This document shows positions 24,267 to 35,330 of a DNA stretch of 64,000 nt, one piece after another (positions within the stretch are counted from its first letter, which is position 1; every line of letters begins with the position of its first letter). The DNA lies in assembly GCA_033065855.1 (NCBI GenBank), contig JAVXUO010002717.1, positions 62,001 to 126,000 of the forward strand. Direction: 5' to 3'. The translations under genes and the position numbers were made by a program. The notes below the pieces were generated by a model, which saw only the letters and a program-made list of their open reading frames with translations, made no database searches and was not told the origin of the DNA. Source of the DNA: Escallonia rubra. Taxonomy: Eukaryota; Streptophyta; Magnoliopsida; Escalloniales; Escalloniaceae.

Positions 24267-25600
24267 TAGGTTAATGTGTTAGCATTCTTCAGATTAGATG
24301 TTCAGTGAGCATTTCTAGAACAAATAGTAGGAAATTGTAAAGCAAGTTAAGCGGGATAGTTCGTACCTACGAGAATGTTGAATTGAATTTTAATTTTTGA
24401 TTTGTCCGAGTATTTGTGGGAGGAAGTTCATACATGATCTAATTGAATTTAGAACGTGTACTTTGGGAGTATCCTTTCATTATCTTGCCTGGTGTTTTCA
24501 TAGAAGTTAGCCTCTTTTTTGTTTGAATATATTTATGCGATGAATTTATGTGTTAAACTCAGATCTAGTGTTTTGTTTATTCTAGCCAATCAGATAAAGA
24601 TTGGTTTTATCAAAAAAATATTTTCTGGTGAGAAATGTGATATTTTTCTGTGAATGTGAAAATGAGAATTATACATGTGTACCTCTTCAAGCTCTCAACC
24701 TGATTAAGTTTTAGACCCTCCTTTGGGGTGGGATTTTTGGACAGTTTTCAGAACTCATTTTGGACTTGCTATAGGTATGTGGTTTTTGGCTTGTTATAAG
24801 CTAAGAATATGGCCATAGTTGTGAAGAGCCACTGAGTTAAAGCGCGTGTGTTTTTCTTCAGTGACTTTTGTAGTATTGTCGTTTTTCTAAAAAATTTCCA
24901 TTTCGAGTTGTATCATTTGAAACATGTTCGATCCGACTTGATAAGGTGTTTGGATGCTTACTAGGCTATTGAGCTTACTCTTGTTGTTATCATTTCATAT
25001 TGACATTTGAATGTGAGAAGCTTTTGAGATGATAAGCCGGCAAGAAATCAAGTAGGACAATTAGAGTTATTTGTTTCTTTCGAATAAAATTAAGGGTTAG
25101 CTGTGTAACTTGAATAATTATGAATTCATTGGGATATTCACTATTCAGTTACTTGAGTTATTTTTGTTAAGCGGAATTTGTATTTTTTTTTAGCTGAGTA
25201 AACTTTAAGTTATGGCCGTCAAACGAACATGTTATGTTAGGCCTGATAGTGCCCATGCATTAATGGTTTCAGATGGGCTTGCGTCTGGCCATATTGACCC
25301 ACAATGGTTTCGAGTCATGACACTAAGAGTATGTGTGTCTGTGAATATCCTAGCTGAATAACAACAAGTTCTAGGTGATTCGCTCTATCTTGTGGGGCTC
25401 TCATAGTGTTTTACAATCGTAGGGCTGTAAAGAAAACTCCAGAAAGAGACCCTCGCACAACCCTAAACTACCACAAACAAAAGAATCTAGCAAAATGATC
25501 AAAATACCAACGCGCCAACCCTACACTCCAGCCGCCAAACTGTACGAACCGGTACACTTGCATGCCGATTGGTATAAGCCATGTTACTAAGAAGTCCTTA
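23481..25600 (+). repeat. Chromovirus LTR start and following non-coding DNA
   Basis: The LTR begins at 23,481. Up to 24,266 it is confirmed by copy A1. Beyond that the sequence is AT-rich, non-coding and probably LTR for some distance, but I could not place its end. No gene is seen between 24,267 and 25,600. Confidence 0.5.
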
Positions 25601-25603
25601 TTA

Positions 25604-26314
25604 CTAAAGGAAATGGTAGCTTACCCTGTAAATGTGCATGGAACATATAAGGAGCCCAAAACCCAATCCAGAGGAGACCAGACTCATTAATAAGTGCATA
25701 AATTTCTGGTTGAATTGAAAGGAGAAAATAAGGGTGAATTTTCTAAAAATGTGAGTGAGAAGGATGAAGTGCCCTAATAAGTGCTTCAGAAGGCATTTTT
25801 CTTTAATAGCCACATAATTCCATTTTAAAAGTATCAGGTAGGTCTTATTTTTTGTGTGGCAGAGGTGGTGGCAGGATGGTGGTAAAGGAGATAAAGAGAG
25901 GCAACGACAATCGCTAACGGTTGTAGAGAAGGAGATAGGGAGAAAGGCTCCGGCAACAGGGAATGAGCTATAGCGAGAGGCGGCGTAGTGGCTAGCGATG
26001 GTAGCAAGGGAGATGCATGGGGAGACAAGCGGAGGTGGTAGTAGGGAAGGAGATGGAGAGAAAGGCGACTCGATATGTGGTCTGAGAAGGAAGTGAGAAA
26101 CAAAAAACAACATGAGAGAGGGAAGTAAAAAAAAGTGAAAAGTAGAAAGAGAAGTGAAAAATAGAGATGGACACTTGTTGACTGTGTCAGTTGGTGCATA
26201 TTTGGCGACAACTTTACATAGCACTCACTAAAGCGGTCATTAACCTATAACTTAGCGACACCGTTTGGTGGCGATAGCCAACTACAATCGCTATAAACAT
26301 GATTTCTTGTAGTG
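25604..26314. mobile_element. End of a CACTA (En/Spm) element
   Basis: Read on the minus strand from 26,314 the sequence starts CACTACAAGAAATCATG, the canonical CACTA terminus. It continues with subterminal GCGATNG/GTCGC phrases typical of the superfamily. The partner end was not found. The long minus-strand open frame inside (25,604-26,224) is Ser/Pro/Leu-rich low complexity and resembles no transposase. Confidence 0.65.
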
Positions 26315-26327
26315 TTATAACTTATCA

Positions 26328-26624
26328 ATGGAAGAGCAGATAAATTTTAATTTGTTAACTTTTTGGAAACAAAATGAAAAAATTTATAAAATTTTATCTC
26401 AAATTGCCCGGGATGTACTATCAGTGCAAGTCTCCATGGTTGCTTCAGAGTCGGCATTTTCAGCGAGCGGGTGGGTGTTGGATGACAAGAGGAGTCGTCT
26501 TGACCCTGAGTCACTTGAGTTTGTGTATGTTAGAAGGATTATCTTGATGCAAAATACCGCAAGCAAGATAAACCGATTGATGAGGAGCAATGGTTCGAGC
26601 GTCGAAGATCTTACGGATGATTAG
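26328..26624 (+). pseudogene. hAT transposase C-terminal dimerisation domain fragment
   Basis: The frame contains LLTFWKQNEKIYKILSQIARD, VSMVASESAFSASGWVLDDKRSRL and PESLEFVYVRR, the hAT C-terminal dimerisation signature. Only the last 98 residues remain, and the upstream part is cut by the CACTA end 13 bp earlier. The matching N-terminal type of fragment lies at 7.3-8.2 kb on the other strand; whether both come from one family copy is unknown. Confidence 0.85.
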
Positions 26625-26761
26625 GTAATTTCAGTTTCTTTTCCTTTTCTCAAGTTTTTAGAATAAATTATTTTCAAACAAATTAAATGTATTTAAAGTA
26701 AACAATGCACATAAGAATGTGGTTGTTTAGTATTTATAAGCAAAATATATATATTTTCCTC

Positions 26762-26764
<3 letters not shown>

Positions 26765-26807
<43 letters not shown>
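26765..26807. repeat. (TA)n microsatellite
   Basis: About 21 uninterrupted TA units adjoin the left end of the long-TIR element at 26,812. Confidence 0.95.
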
Positions 26808-26808
<1 letters not shown>

Positions 26809-26811
26809 CGT

Positions 26812-28270
26812 TCATCTGGCCGTCCACGTGTAGTCATGGATGGCCCAAATTTCATTTTTTTTTACTGAAACCCGTAGTGCTTAGCATTATGGCCCAAAAT
26901 GCCCCTTGCAACTCCGTAAACAGTTCAACATTACCTGACCGCTACACTTAGTAGCGGTTAACCTCTAGCGATCAGGCGTTGGCCCCAACACCCTAACCGC
27001 TACACTTAGTAGTGGTTAGACAAATACATATCAGTTCTGCCCTGAGTTCTGGGTCCAAGTTTCATGTCCAATTCTGTTATGTATTCTAAGTTATGTGCTT
27101 CATCCTTCATCCTTTTCACCACCATATCCATGCCTAACCACCACTGCCATATACAGCCATAAATCCAACCACCACTGCCCAAATACACCCCACCACCAAC
27201 TCCCTGCTCTATTCCGAACATTTCGACACAGACTGGGAAATGATCTACTCAAATATATCTCGTCTCCCAAATACACCAAACAACCAGTGCCAAAAAAACA
27301 AAGTAAAATTAAGAGAAGATTTTTTTTTTTAATTTTGAACTCTTAAAGGTTTTAACACAAATGAGATTATTACTCTTCCATTCTACACAAGTTTCATGTA
27401 TAGATCGTTGATGTTCACCATCCAAATCAGGCAAAGATCGGTAAGAGGAAGACGACCATGGAGAAAGATTTGTAGTGGTGGCGAGGGAGGAAGAGAGAGA
27501 GGAGGTAACGAATGGATATGGGTCGACGGTCCACCACCACAGCTGACCATCGTTGCATGAACAGAGGATAGTGAGAGAGAGGGGGGGGATGTTGGTGCTG
27601 CTGCGACGGTAGCAGTACCGTTGACTTCTTTGAATGTGGGGCTACGTCGATCTAGGGGCTAGGGAGGAAGAGAGAGAAAACGGTAATGGCTAGATATGGG
27701 CCGACGGTCCACCACCCCTAGCGACCGTCGTTGCGTGAACATAGGAGAGTGAGAGATGGTGACGGTAACAGTGGAGATGATGATGATTTTTTGGTGTGGT
27801 GGTGCTGCGACGGTCGATCTATCGCCGTCATATAGATGATCGTTGTTGTTGCCGCGGATCTATCACCGTCGCCTCTACCATCCAGATATATGCCGTGTCA
27901 TAACTGAATGGACGCTCAGCCTGTGCCAGCACCACCGCCCAGTCCTTACCCTCTGTCGTAGCTTCATGGAGTCATCTATGACGGTTGTCGTTAGGGGGTC
28001 TATCAATGGTGGCTCTCTTCTGTGGTTCACTTAGAGAGAGAGAGAGAGAGAGAATTGGTAGTTCCAACGTGAAAGAGAGAATTGGTACGTTAGACTGAGA
28101 AAGTACGCAGATTTAAAAGGTTTGTTTAACCGTTACTCTTTGTAGCGGTTAGACCAAGGGCATTTTGGTAAAAAGGCTTAACTGCTACTAAGAGTAGGTA
28201 GGGGTTAGGCAAGTTACAGAAAAAAAAGAAGATAATATGGGCCGTCCACGATCACAAGTATGGCTAGATG
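26812..28270. mobile_element. Non-autonomous long-TIR element
   Basis: The left end (CATCTGGCCGTCCACGTGTA..., 26,820) and the reverse complement of the right end (CATCTAGCCATACTTGTGAT...) can be aligned over about 60 bp with substitutions. Internal inverted motifs reading ACCGCTACACTTAGTAGCGG occur near 26,940 and 26,998, and a diverged counterpart lies near 28,130-28,215. The middle (27,430-28,060) is GC-rich with (GA)n and no recognisable protein. It could be a MULE derivative; no clear target duplication was found. Confidence 0.55.
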
Positions 28271-28341
28271 GGTGGTGAGGAAATAGTTATTTCTCTACCG
28301 GTAGATAGGGATCGGCTCCCCCCCCCCCCCCACACACACAA

Positions 28342-28425
<84 letters not shown>

Positions 28426-28751
28426 CTTTGCCTGCTTGTTTACAAGCATCTGGTCCCAAGCCTCGAAAAAAGAGAATTTTATTTAGACCCGAGCCTGGCC
28501 CTAGCTAGACCCTAAAATTAAGGCCTAGGACTTGGGCTTGGACATGGCTAGGATATCCCACATTTGGGCCTTGCTCGGTTCCCACGACCCGAAGCCCGGT
28601 CTGGCCTGGGCCCTCTTTTGGGCCGCTGCCCCTGGGCTGGGCCGGCCTCAATCCCAGCCTAAGCCCACCCATTGACACCACTGGCCAGATGGGTGGTGGA
28701 GAAATAACTATTTCTCCACCGGTAGATAAGGATCGGCTCCCCCCCCCCCAC

Positions 28752-28794
<43 letters not shown>

Positions 28795-29065
28795 TTACAA
28801 GTATCCGGTCCCAAGCCTTCATAAAAGGAGGATGACCTATGAAAAAATTTATCTAAAATTTAAAAAAAGATTTTATTTAGACTCGGGCCTGGCCCTAACC
28901 AGACCCTAAAATTAGGGCCTAAGCTTGGGCTTGGACAGGGCCAGGACATCCCACATTTGGGCCTAGCTCGGTTCCCACGGCCCGAAGCCCGGTCTGGCTC
29001 GGGCCCTCCTCTGGCCCACTGGGCCGGCCCAATCCCAGCCCACGCCTGCCCATTGACACCACTAT
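28263..29065. repeat. Tandem duplication with microsatellites and a hAT-like end
   Basis: Two adjacent units (about 28,263-28,682 and 28,683-29,065) share a short inverted repeat, a poly-C tract, CA/TA dinucleotide runs, the phrase GGTCCCAAGCCT and a GGCCC-rich block. Each ends with CCCATTGACACCACT. That end, read on the minus strand as AGTGGTGTCAATGGG, resembles hAT terminal repeats. Unit 1 has a much longer (TA)n(GT)n run (28,343-28,421). Confidence 0.75.
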
Positions 29066-29619
29066 ACAGACCCACCTAAGAATGAGGTCACCAACGAATA
29101 AGGAGGCCGGTGGTTGAAGGTGTAAGATCTCCTCTTTTGGTGGCACAACGACAAATTCATTGATGTAAAGTCTAAACATGACTTTTGAGTTCTTATTGGT
29201 GGTGTATGTGTCCTCCGTCACTCAAACCAAACGATGATCATAATATTGAATCAGGTAAGGCGATGGTGGAAGGGGAAAGCTAAAAAAGATGCTAGGAGTG
29301 AAAGAGAGAAAAGTGCCAAAGTTGGGAATGGGCGCTTGACTTTTTTTTTTCCTTTTTTTGGTTTAAGTGGGTATAAATTTTACTTATTCATTTATATTTT
29401 TTTATATAAGGTGGGAACATTTTATTCAGTCAGTATGAACAATCCAATTTTAATCGTTCCTAATTGTATTGTTATTAGGAACCATATCAATTTGTCCCCG
29501 TTGAATTACGTTGCAAGGACTATAGTAACGAATGACATTCATTCATATTAATTAACTAGCAGGGACCGCTGAGTTCCTACTCGAATACAATGTTCCTATT
29601 TATCACTTTTCTTGTAGTG
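29066..29619. mobile_element. CACTA-like terminus and non-coding DNA
   Basis: The segment ends TTCTTGTAGTG at 29,619; read on the minus strand it starts CACTACAAGAAAAGTG. Repeated GGAAC/AGGAAC motifs lie behind it. The other end and any transposase were not found. No gene is seen. Confidence 0.5.
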
Positions 29620-29804
29620 AGACTAAAACTAATAGAACGAGTTTGCCTAAAAAACCAACAATAAATGAAAACTACAAATATGGGCCATATATAAAATGAA
29701 TGTACTTGATTCTTCTGTACTAAGGAATCAAGTGAATTCCATTGATACTGCAATTGTTGGAGAACTCATGGACCAATTCTACGGACTTGGGTTATCACTG
29801 TGCA

Positions 29805-30830
29805 CTAGTTTTGATCCCGTGCGTCGCACACGGGAGCAACTATAGTCAATAAATTACGTAAATAAAATAATAAAAGCACGATACTAAAGTTTTTGACAAA
29901 GAATGGAACAAAAATTGATAGATTCCATATAATGGTCACCTAAAATAAACATCTAACATTAAAACTTAACGGAAAAACTAATTAAAAATGATAAAACAAT
30001 GGTGAAAAATCTCCCATCTTATTATATACAATATAATTCAACAAAATCTAACAATGAGAAAGTGACAATTCAATTGAAGAACTATGAACATCGCAAACAA
30101 ATCTATCGACAAAAAATATCGGCATAATAAAGGAATATAAACATGGAGAGGGTCATTTGAGTCACAAAATGAGCGTTGATATCCCAAGTGAACAAAATAT
30201 GACGGCTAGATGAAATAAAAAAAGAAATAAAGCAATAAAAGAGATAAGTGATTTGTGATAGAGAGAAAGACTCACCATAGAGATAATTGTCAAATTTTAA
30301 GTTTCATAAAATGAGATTATCTCAAGGGAGGCTATGGTCAACTTATTATCATTTTGTGAGAGATATTTTTGAAACTTAAGTAGGATTAGTAGGTTTAAAA
30401 TTTTTGAAAATCTATTTTACAAATTTAGAATTTATAAAAGGTGATTTTCGGGAGGAGAAGGTCAACTTAGTATTTTATTCTGAGAGATAATTTTGGAATT
30501 TTAAATAAGATCATTGAGTTTAAAATTTTTGGAATCCATTTTGAAGTTAGATTGCCATAACAAAATTCTAAAAAAGGAAACAAATATATAAGTAAACATA
30601 TAAAGGGACATTATAAAAAAATCACCTAAGAAGATAATTACTTAGGTTTAAATCTTTTCCTCAATAAGATTAGATATTTTAGGTATGAAGATAATAATAG
30701 CTAAAATTTAGGTTGTTATAATGTACATTGTCTGTAGAGAGAGAGAAAACATTCAAGATTAGAATTAAAAAAGTTATATATATATATATATATATATGCG
30801 TGTGTGTGTGTGTACTAGGACCTAGAGCAT
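29805..30830 (-). mobile_element. Helitron-like element, 3' end on the minus strand
   Basis: On the minus strand the sequence ends with a GC-rich hairpin (CCCGTGTG-CGA-CGCACGGG, 29,816-29,834), eight bases and then CTAG at 29,805-29,808, followed by T. This is the Helitron 3' signature (hairpin, CTRR, insertion before T). The 5' TC end could not be placed and the right limit is a guess. There is no helicase; the body is AT-rich and non-coding. Confidence 0.6.
30773..30799. repeat. (TA)n/(GT)n microsatellite
   Basis: A short TA run followed by GT units marks the border between the Helitron-like sequence and the inverted copia-flank copy. Confidence 0.9.
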
Positions 30831-30837
30831 CATATTT

Positions 30838-32400
30838 CTATATCTCCTCGACTCCCTTGATAATCTGGATATTGAACAAAAGCAATTAGGATATGAAAGT
30901 TGTGGATTGGCTCCAAAGTGATTCAGCAAAGTTCAATACTAATGCAAAATAAGGACAACTATGATTGACAAGTGAAGAGACGATCTGTCTGACGATCCAA
31001 CCGAGGCAAAACAAAAAAGAGTTCAAGATAATTGAGACAAAGAGACAAGGCCTACTACCAGAGGAGATAATGGTTGCAACTATGCATAGATCTCTCCAAT
31101 AGCTTGATGTTTGTTTCAATTAATAACTTTCCATTTAGATCTCTGTTTTAAGCATTTTAGGTTGCTAGCATGAAATATTGGTTGCAACAAAAGATGAAAC
31201 ATAGAGTTATGGTTGCACACATCGACTCCAACCTATGGCATTAGTTACACCTATCGGTTGCAACCGATCCCATGTCACAAATTCTTACCGTCCTTGAACT
31301 TTGACCTAATTTGGTGATGGTTTTGGTCTAAGTTCATGTATCTTGAAACAAAGAGTCCACTCAAGGTATAGAGATAAAATCCTATACGTATGTTGATCAA
31401 GTTTAAGACTAGATACAAGGGTTTTACTTCTGTAATATATACTAGTTCTTGAAGTCATAATTAGGCCAATCTTGAGGGTGAATGTGATCATTTGATCCTA
31501 TTGCCTCCTCGGTCCATTTAAACAAGTGTATATACCTTCACAGTAAACTTAGAAGCACAAGTGTAAAGTATAATCATTATTTGGTAAAGTTAAGATTCTC
31601 GCTATTATCAAACACCTCAAAGAGGCTTAGGATTTATAATTTTTACAAATAGATAATGGCAACTCTAACACGAACTGGAAAAGCATTGACGCTGTAATAG
31701 TTTGATTGCTAGACCACTTCAGTGCTGTAAAAAAATATACTAGATTTCGCACCAAGCAATAAAGAAAAGAATCGAAGACAAGATCAAAAAATAAAGGCAC
31801 AAAGACACAAGATTTATGTGATTCGGCAAAAGCCTTCTCCACGGTGGTAGCAGCGATTCCACTATGTCTGTCAATGGAGATTACAGATCTCTGTCTCTCT
31901 CAACAAACCCTTTCAAGAAACGGCTCATCTCTCTTGACCCTAAGAAACAATACCAGACGACTTATATATACTTAGAGCTAAGTCGTAACCTTCTCTAAAT
32001 AACCAATGTGGGACAAGACGACTTATATACTTAGGGCTAAGTCACGACCCGCTCTGAATAATCCATGTGGGAGACCTACACATTAACCAATTTTCAGATC
32101 GCGCCGTCAGATACGGGTTTTTATCCAAGACAAATTATCATAAATCTCCACCTTGGCTTGGATAATACAAGCTAAAAACAACTTGAAAATACCACCTACT
32201 GCTCCCACAGCTTGCCCTCTAGGGCTGCACCTCAAATACTGTTGATACCTGTCAAATCTAACCAATGCTTAAACTTGATCTCTAAAATATGTTTCCTCAT
32301 CATGTCTACTGGATTTTCAACTATAGAAGTTTTATCTATCATAACAGTACCCTGAGAAACAACATCTCGAATAAAATGAAACTTGACATATATTATATGG
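30838..32400 (-). repeat. Inverted copy of the copia 3' end plus its flank
   Basis: On the minus strand this repeats 5.75-7.26 kb: the RNase H tail (HFIRDVVSQGTVMIDKTS, about 32,232-32,400), the LTR (31,726-32,142) and 890 bp of flank (30,838-31,725). At the LTR end the flanking five bases read GCACT (minus strand, 31,725-31,721). That equals the 5' target duplication of the first copy. The segment was therefore copied after insertion. Confidence 0.85.
31726..32142 (-). repeat. Copia 3' LTR, second copy
   Basis: 417 bp similar to both LTRs of the 250-6407 element. It retains the GGTGCGAAATC stretch missing from that element's 3' LTR. The first bases read TATGATAATTTG, with TG changed to TA. 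Confidence 0.85.
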
Positions 32401-32539
32401 TGTTCTTTGTAATGTTGTGCAGGTTCAAAGTATGGCTTGAATGTTGAAGTTTGCTGACTAGGGAAAAGATGTGATGAAAGTTGATAGTGACCCTTTTTCA
32501 AACATGGTATTGGATTTAATACCAATATCGTGGATTCCG

Positions 32540-34775
32540 GTCCAGGGGAAAGTTACAATGAGGTTGCTACGTACAGGAAGGTCTAGAGTATAAGTCCATA
32601 ATAAGAAAACCATTGAAAAGAGACTTGAATGAGAAGGTTAAATGTTCCTCCAAGATAACCAAAGAACTAGTGCACACCTTTTACATATTGTGATTGGTGC
32701 AACAAGAAAGGACATACGACTAATTATTGTCCTTGCAAAAAAAAATTGTTAGAGGTATAAAGAAAATATGGGTTGTTAAATAACTTATAAATGTTGATGA
32801 CCATTATAGGCTTTGTTAAAATTATGTCGTCTTAATGTTTTGCATTGACACTCTTACACACACGCATATTTTCGTAATGCCAAGAGGAAAGCATGACTCA
32901 GTTAGACATTTAGTTGTGTTTGTTGGATATTGTTGGCATTGATTGAGCAATAGAATGGATTATGCACATGGTAACTTGATAGGGGGGGCTTACATGCTAG
33001 AATAACACACTATCTTGTTACTCTTGAAAAATGCATGAAGTAGATGAGATTATTGAGCTACATTTCATATCTTTCTTTGGATCATAAAGGAATCTTGATG
33101 ACATCTTATGAATTCATGAGTTATATGCACCTCACACCATATCCTGCTTATAATTATCTCTTCATACATGCATACTCTTGTCTTCTGTTAATGACAAGGG
33201 GGGGAAATAATCTTGACTTCATATGCTATGTTATTGTGTATTTTTTAGAGAAAATTAGAGCCAGATCATATCTTGTTTTAGCTAGGGGGAGTAGTTATGA
33301 GCTTAATCGCTATATGAGATAAATTGACATATCTTAAGTATACAAGAGCTGATTGAATGTTCGAAATGAGATTGTTGTGCTTAATTGACTACCATATGAT
33401 ACATCTTACCTTATATATAATCAATGTTTGTGATCTTCAAAAATGGGGAGATTGTTAGCCCTGTGATTGGATAACCTAGGCTTATATCTTGTTTTGATGA
33501 TAACTATACATTGATTATGTTCTAATGTGTGCTTTGAGTGGATTCTTAGCAGGTATGTACATGCACGCTCATTAAGACACATTTGAAAAGTTGGATAGAT
33601 GGATTAAAGCCAAAGAAGTTCAAAACTAGTGGACATGCTATGGAGGCTTCATCAATTCCAATGTCAAAGAACAACAAAGAATGCATAAGCTAAGTTACTC
33701 GATTATGATTGATCTTTACTATTATGTAACTAGTCTTGGTTTGATACTTGCATTAATGACTATGACCTAAAATGACCTTAGAACACCTTGTGTATTGCAT
33801 GTGAGTTTATATCCCTTCATACAAGTGTGTTTTTTTAAAATAAGTGAAATTTGGAGCTCACTTAGATATTATAAAGAATATTTTTGGAGCTAATCTTTTC
33901 ATATTTCAATAAAACTTTTCATTATCTCTCCAAAGAAAAAAATGGCGCCTCAATCCGCTTTTTCTAGAGAAAGTTATGCCTAATAAAAAAAGGTTTCGTG
34001 AGGCAGTCGAGAGATGGGCAATAAGGGAATGCAGTCGACTGCATTGTGAATGCAGTTGACTTTATTGACCGTTGGGTGAAAAATAATGGCTAGTTATGCC
34101 ATAAATCATGCCAAATCTTTCCATAACGGTTATATTTGATATCTATCCTATAAAAATGATTTGGGTTTTCTTCATACACCATGGAAACCACATTCTAAGC
34201 CTCCACTCTTTAGAGAAACATCAAGGATCATATATTTAATTTTCTCTATTCATCTTCATGATTTTACATCATTAAAGAGAACATATTTGTGAACAATTCT
34301 TTGATTGAGAGTGAGCATTTTTTAAGTCATCACTTCTCCTATCACTCTACTGCACTAGAGCTTCATTTATACTCATTTTCTTTCAGGAGGTTTTCTTTGT
34401 ACACATTTGATCTTTGTAAAAGGATTGTGATCAAAGCTTGAGTTTATCAAGTCTTGGGTGAGCTTTGTGGATTCAAGGCTTGTGCTTGGTGTGGGCGTAT
34501 CACCAAGTGTTGTAAGGGTTTTGATCTTAACCCAGAAGAAGATTGTTACTAACGGATTCTAGTGCTCTTGCTTTCTTGAAGATAAGGATATAAGCTTAAG
34601 GGTAGTTCAAGCCAAACCATTTATATCTCATTATCAAGTGTCCTAACTCAATCTCTTTACTTATTGCTTGAGATTGCGTAGTTAGCATCTTCATTGGAAT
34701 ATTGCTTGATTTAATTGATATTCATGATTGTGTTTAAATTCTCCATTAATTTTCAAAAACTCTATTCAACCCCCC
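32540..34775 (+). mobile_element. Second copia family (SIRE-like), internal remnant and 3' LTR
   Basis: A gag-type zinc knuckle, CDWCNKKGHTTNYC (CX2CX4HX4C), is intact at 32,689-32,730. The following 0.7 kb is non-coding with G-runs like the post-pol region of SIRE-type elements. A polypurine tract ATGGGGAGAT (443-452 of the 33-kb line, i.e. 33,443-33,452) precedes the LTR. Pol is entirely missing. Confidence 0.65.
33453..34775 (+). repeat. LTR of the SIRE-like copia element
   Basis: It starts TGTTAGCCCTGTG right after the PPT. It ends near CTCTATTCAACCCCCC, a pattern typical of these LTRs. About 1.3 kb. The poly-C and CA-rich run (34,770-34,810) makes the exact end uncertain, and no primer site follows. 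Confidence 0.6.
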
Positions 34776-35330
34776 CCCCCCACCCCCCCACACACACACA
34801 CCCACCCCCCTGGGTTTTTTTTTATTGGTATTACTATCCATCTTCCACATCCTTTTTTAGGAAAGATTATGGAATGGGGGGTAAATTATAAGGGAAAAAA
34901 TACACCCTTCCCCTAGCGTGACACGTGTTAGTAGGGACCAAATAGGGGCTCTCACTACTCCTATTCGGATCGGACTTCTGACCTGATCTTGCTAGTTTTC
35001 CATTCAACTGATAAATGTCCTTCCTTATCCATACCTTCTTCCTCGGGATATCTATCAGCTAGCAGTCTCCTAATATGAGAATCGAGTTGACTCCTAGTGG
35101 AAGAACATGTCTCCTCTTTCTATAAATAAGTCTGACTTGGGCTCGAGGTATGTTCACAAGTTCCACACACATATTTAACCTCCCTTTCTCAGATTTTGAC
35201 TTAGGCAACGGAGATTCTCTGCCTGAATCCCCTTCGACGTATCACGGTTATCTTGTATGTGTTGTGTAGATTTGCTCACAAGCTCACTCTGATCGGTCTA
35301 GATTTCGACCACAGCAGCATGCATACTTCT
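34776..35330 (+). repeat. LTR-like fragment (Ty3/gypsy style)
   Basis: A G-box-like GACACGTGT (34,920), a TCTATAAATAAG TATA motif (about 35,120), and a leader with TGACTTAGGCAACGGAG resemble plant Tat/Ogre LTRs. No partner copy is in the window. It could also be other promoter-like DNA. Confidence 0.4.

Noticed and set aside
25604..26224. Open frame of 206 codons on the minus strand inside the CACTA end
   Set aside because: Ser/Pro/Leu-rich low complexity complementary to a purine-rich stretch. No domain, and a second frame is open across the same stretch.
28264..28486. Frames across the TA/GT microsatellite
   Set aside because: They encode only dinucleotide-repeat peptides (IYIYIY, VCVCVC).
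30886..31119. 77-codon frame conserved with 7006-7203
   Set aside because: Conservation is explained by the inverted duplication; no known protein, and the opposite strand is also partly open.
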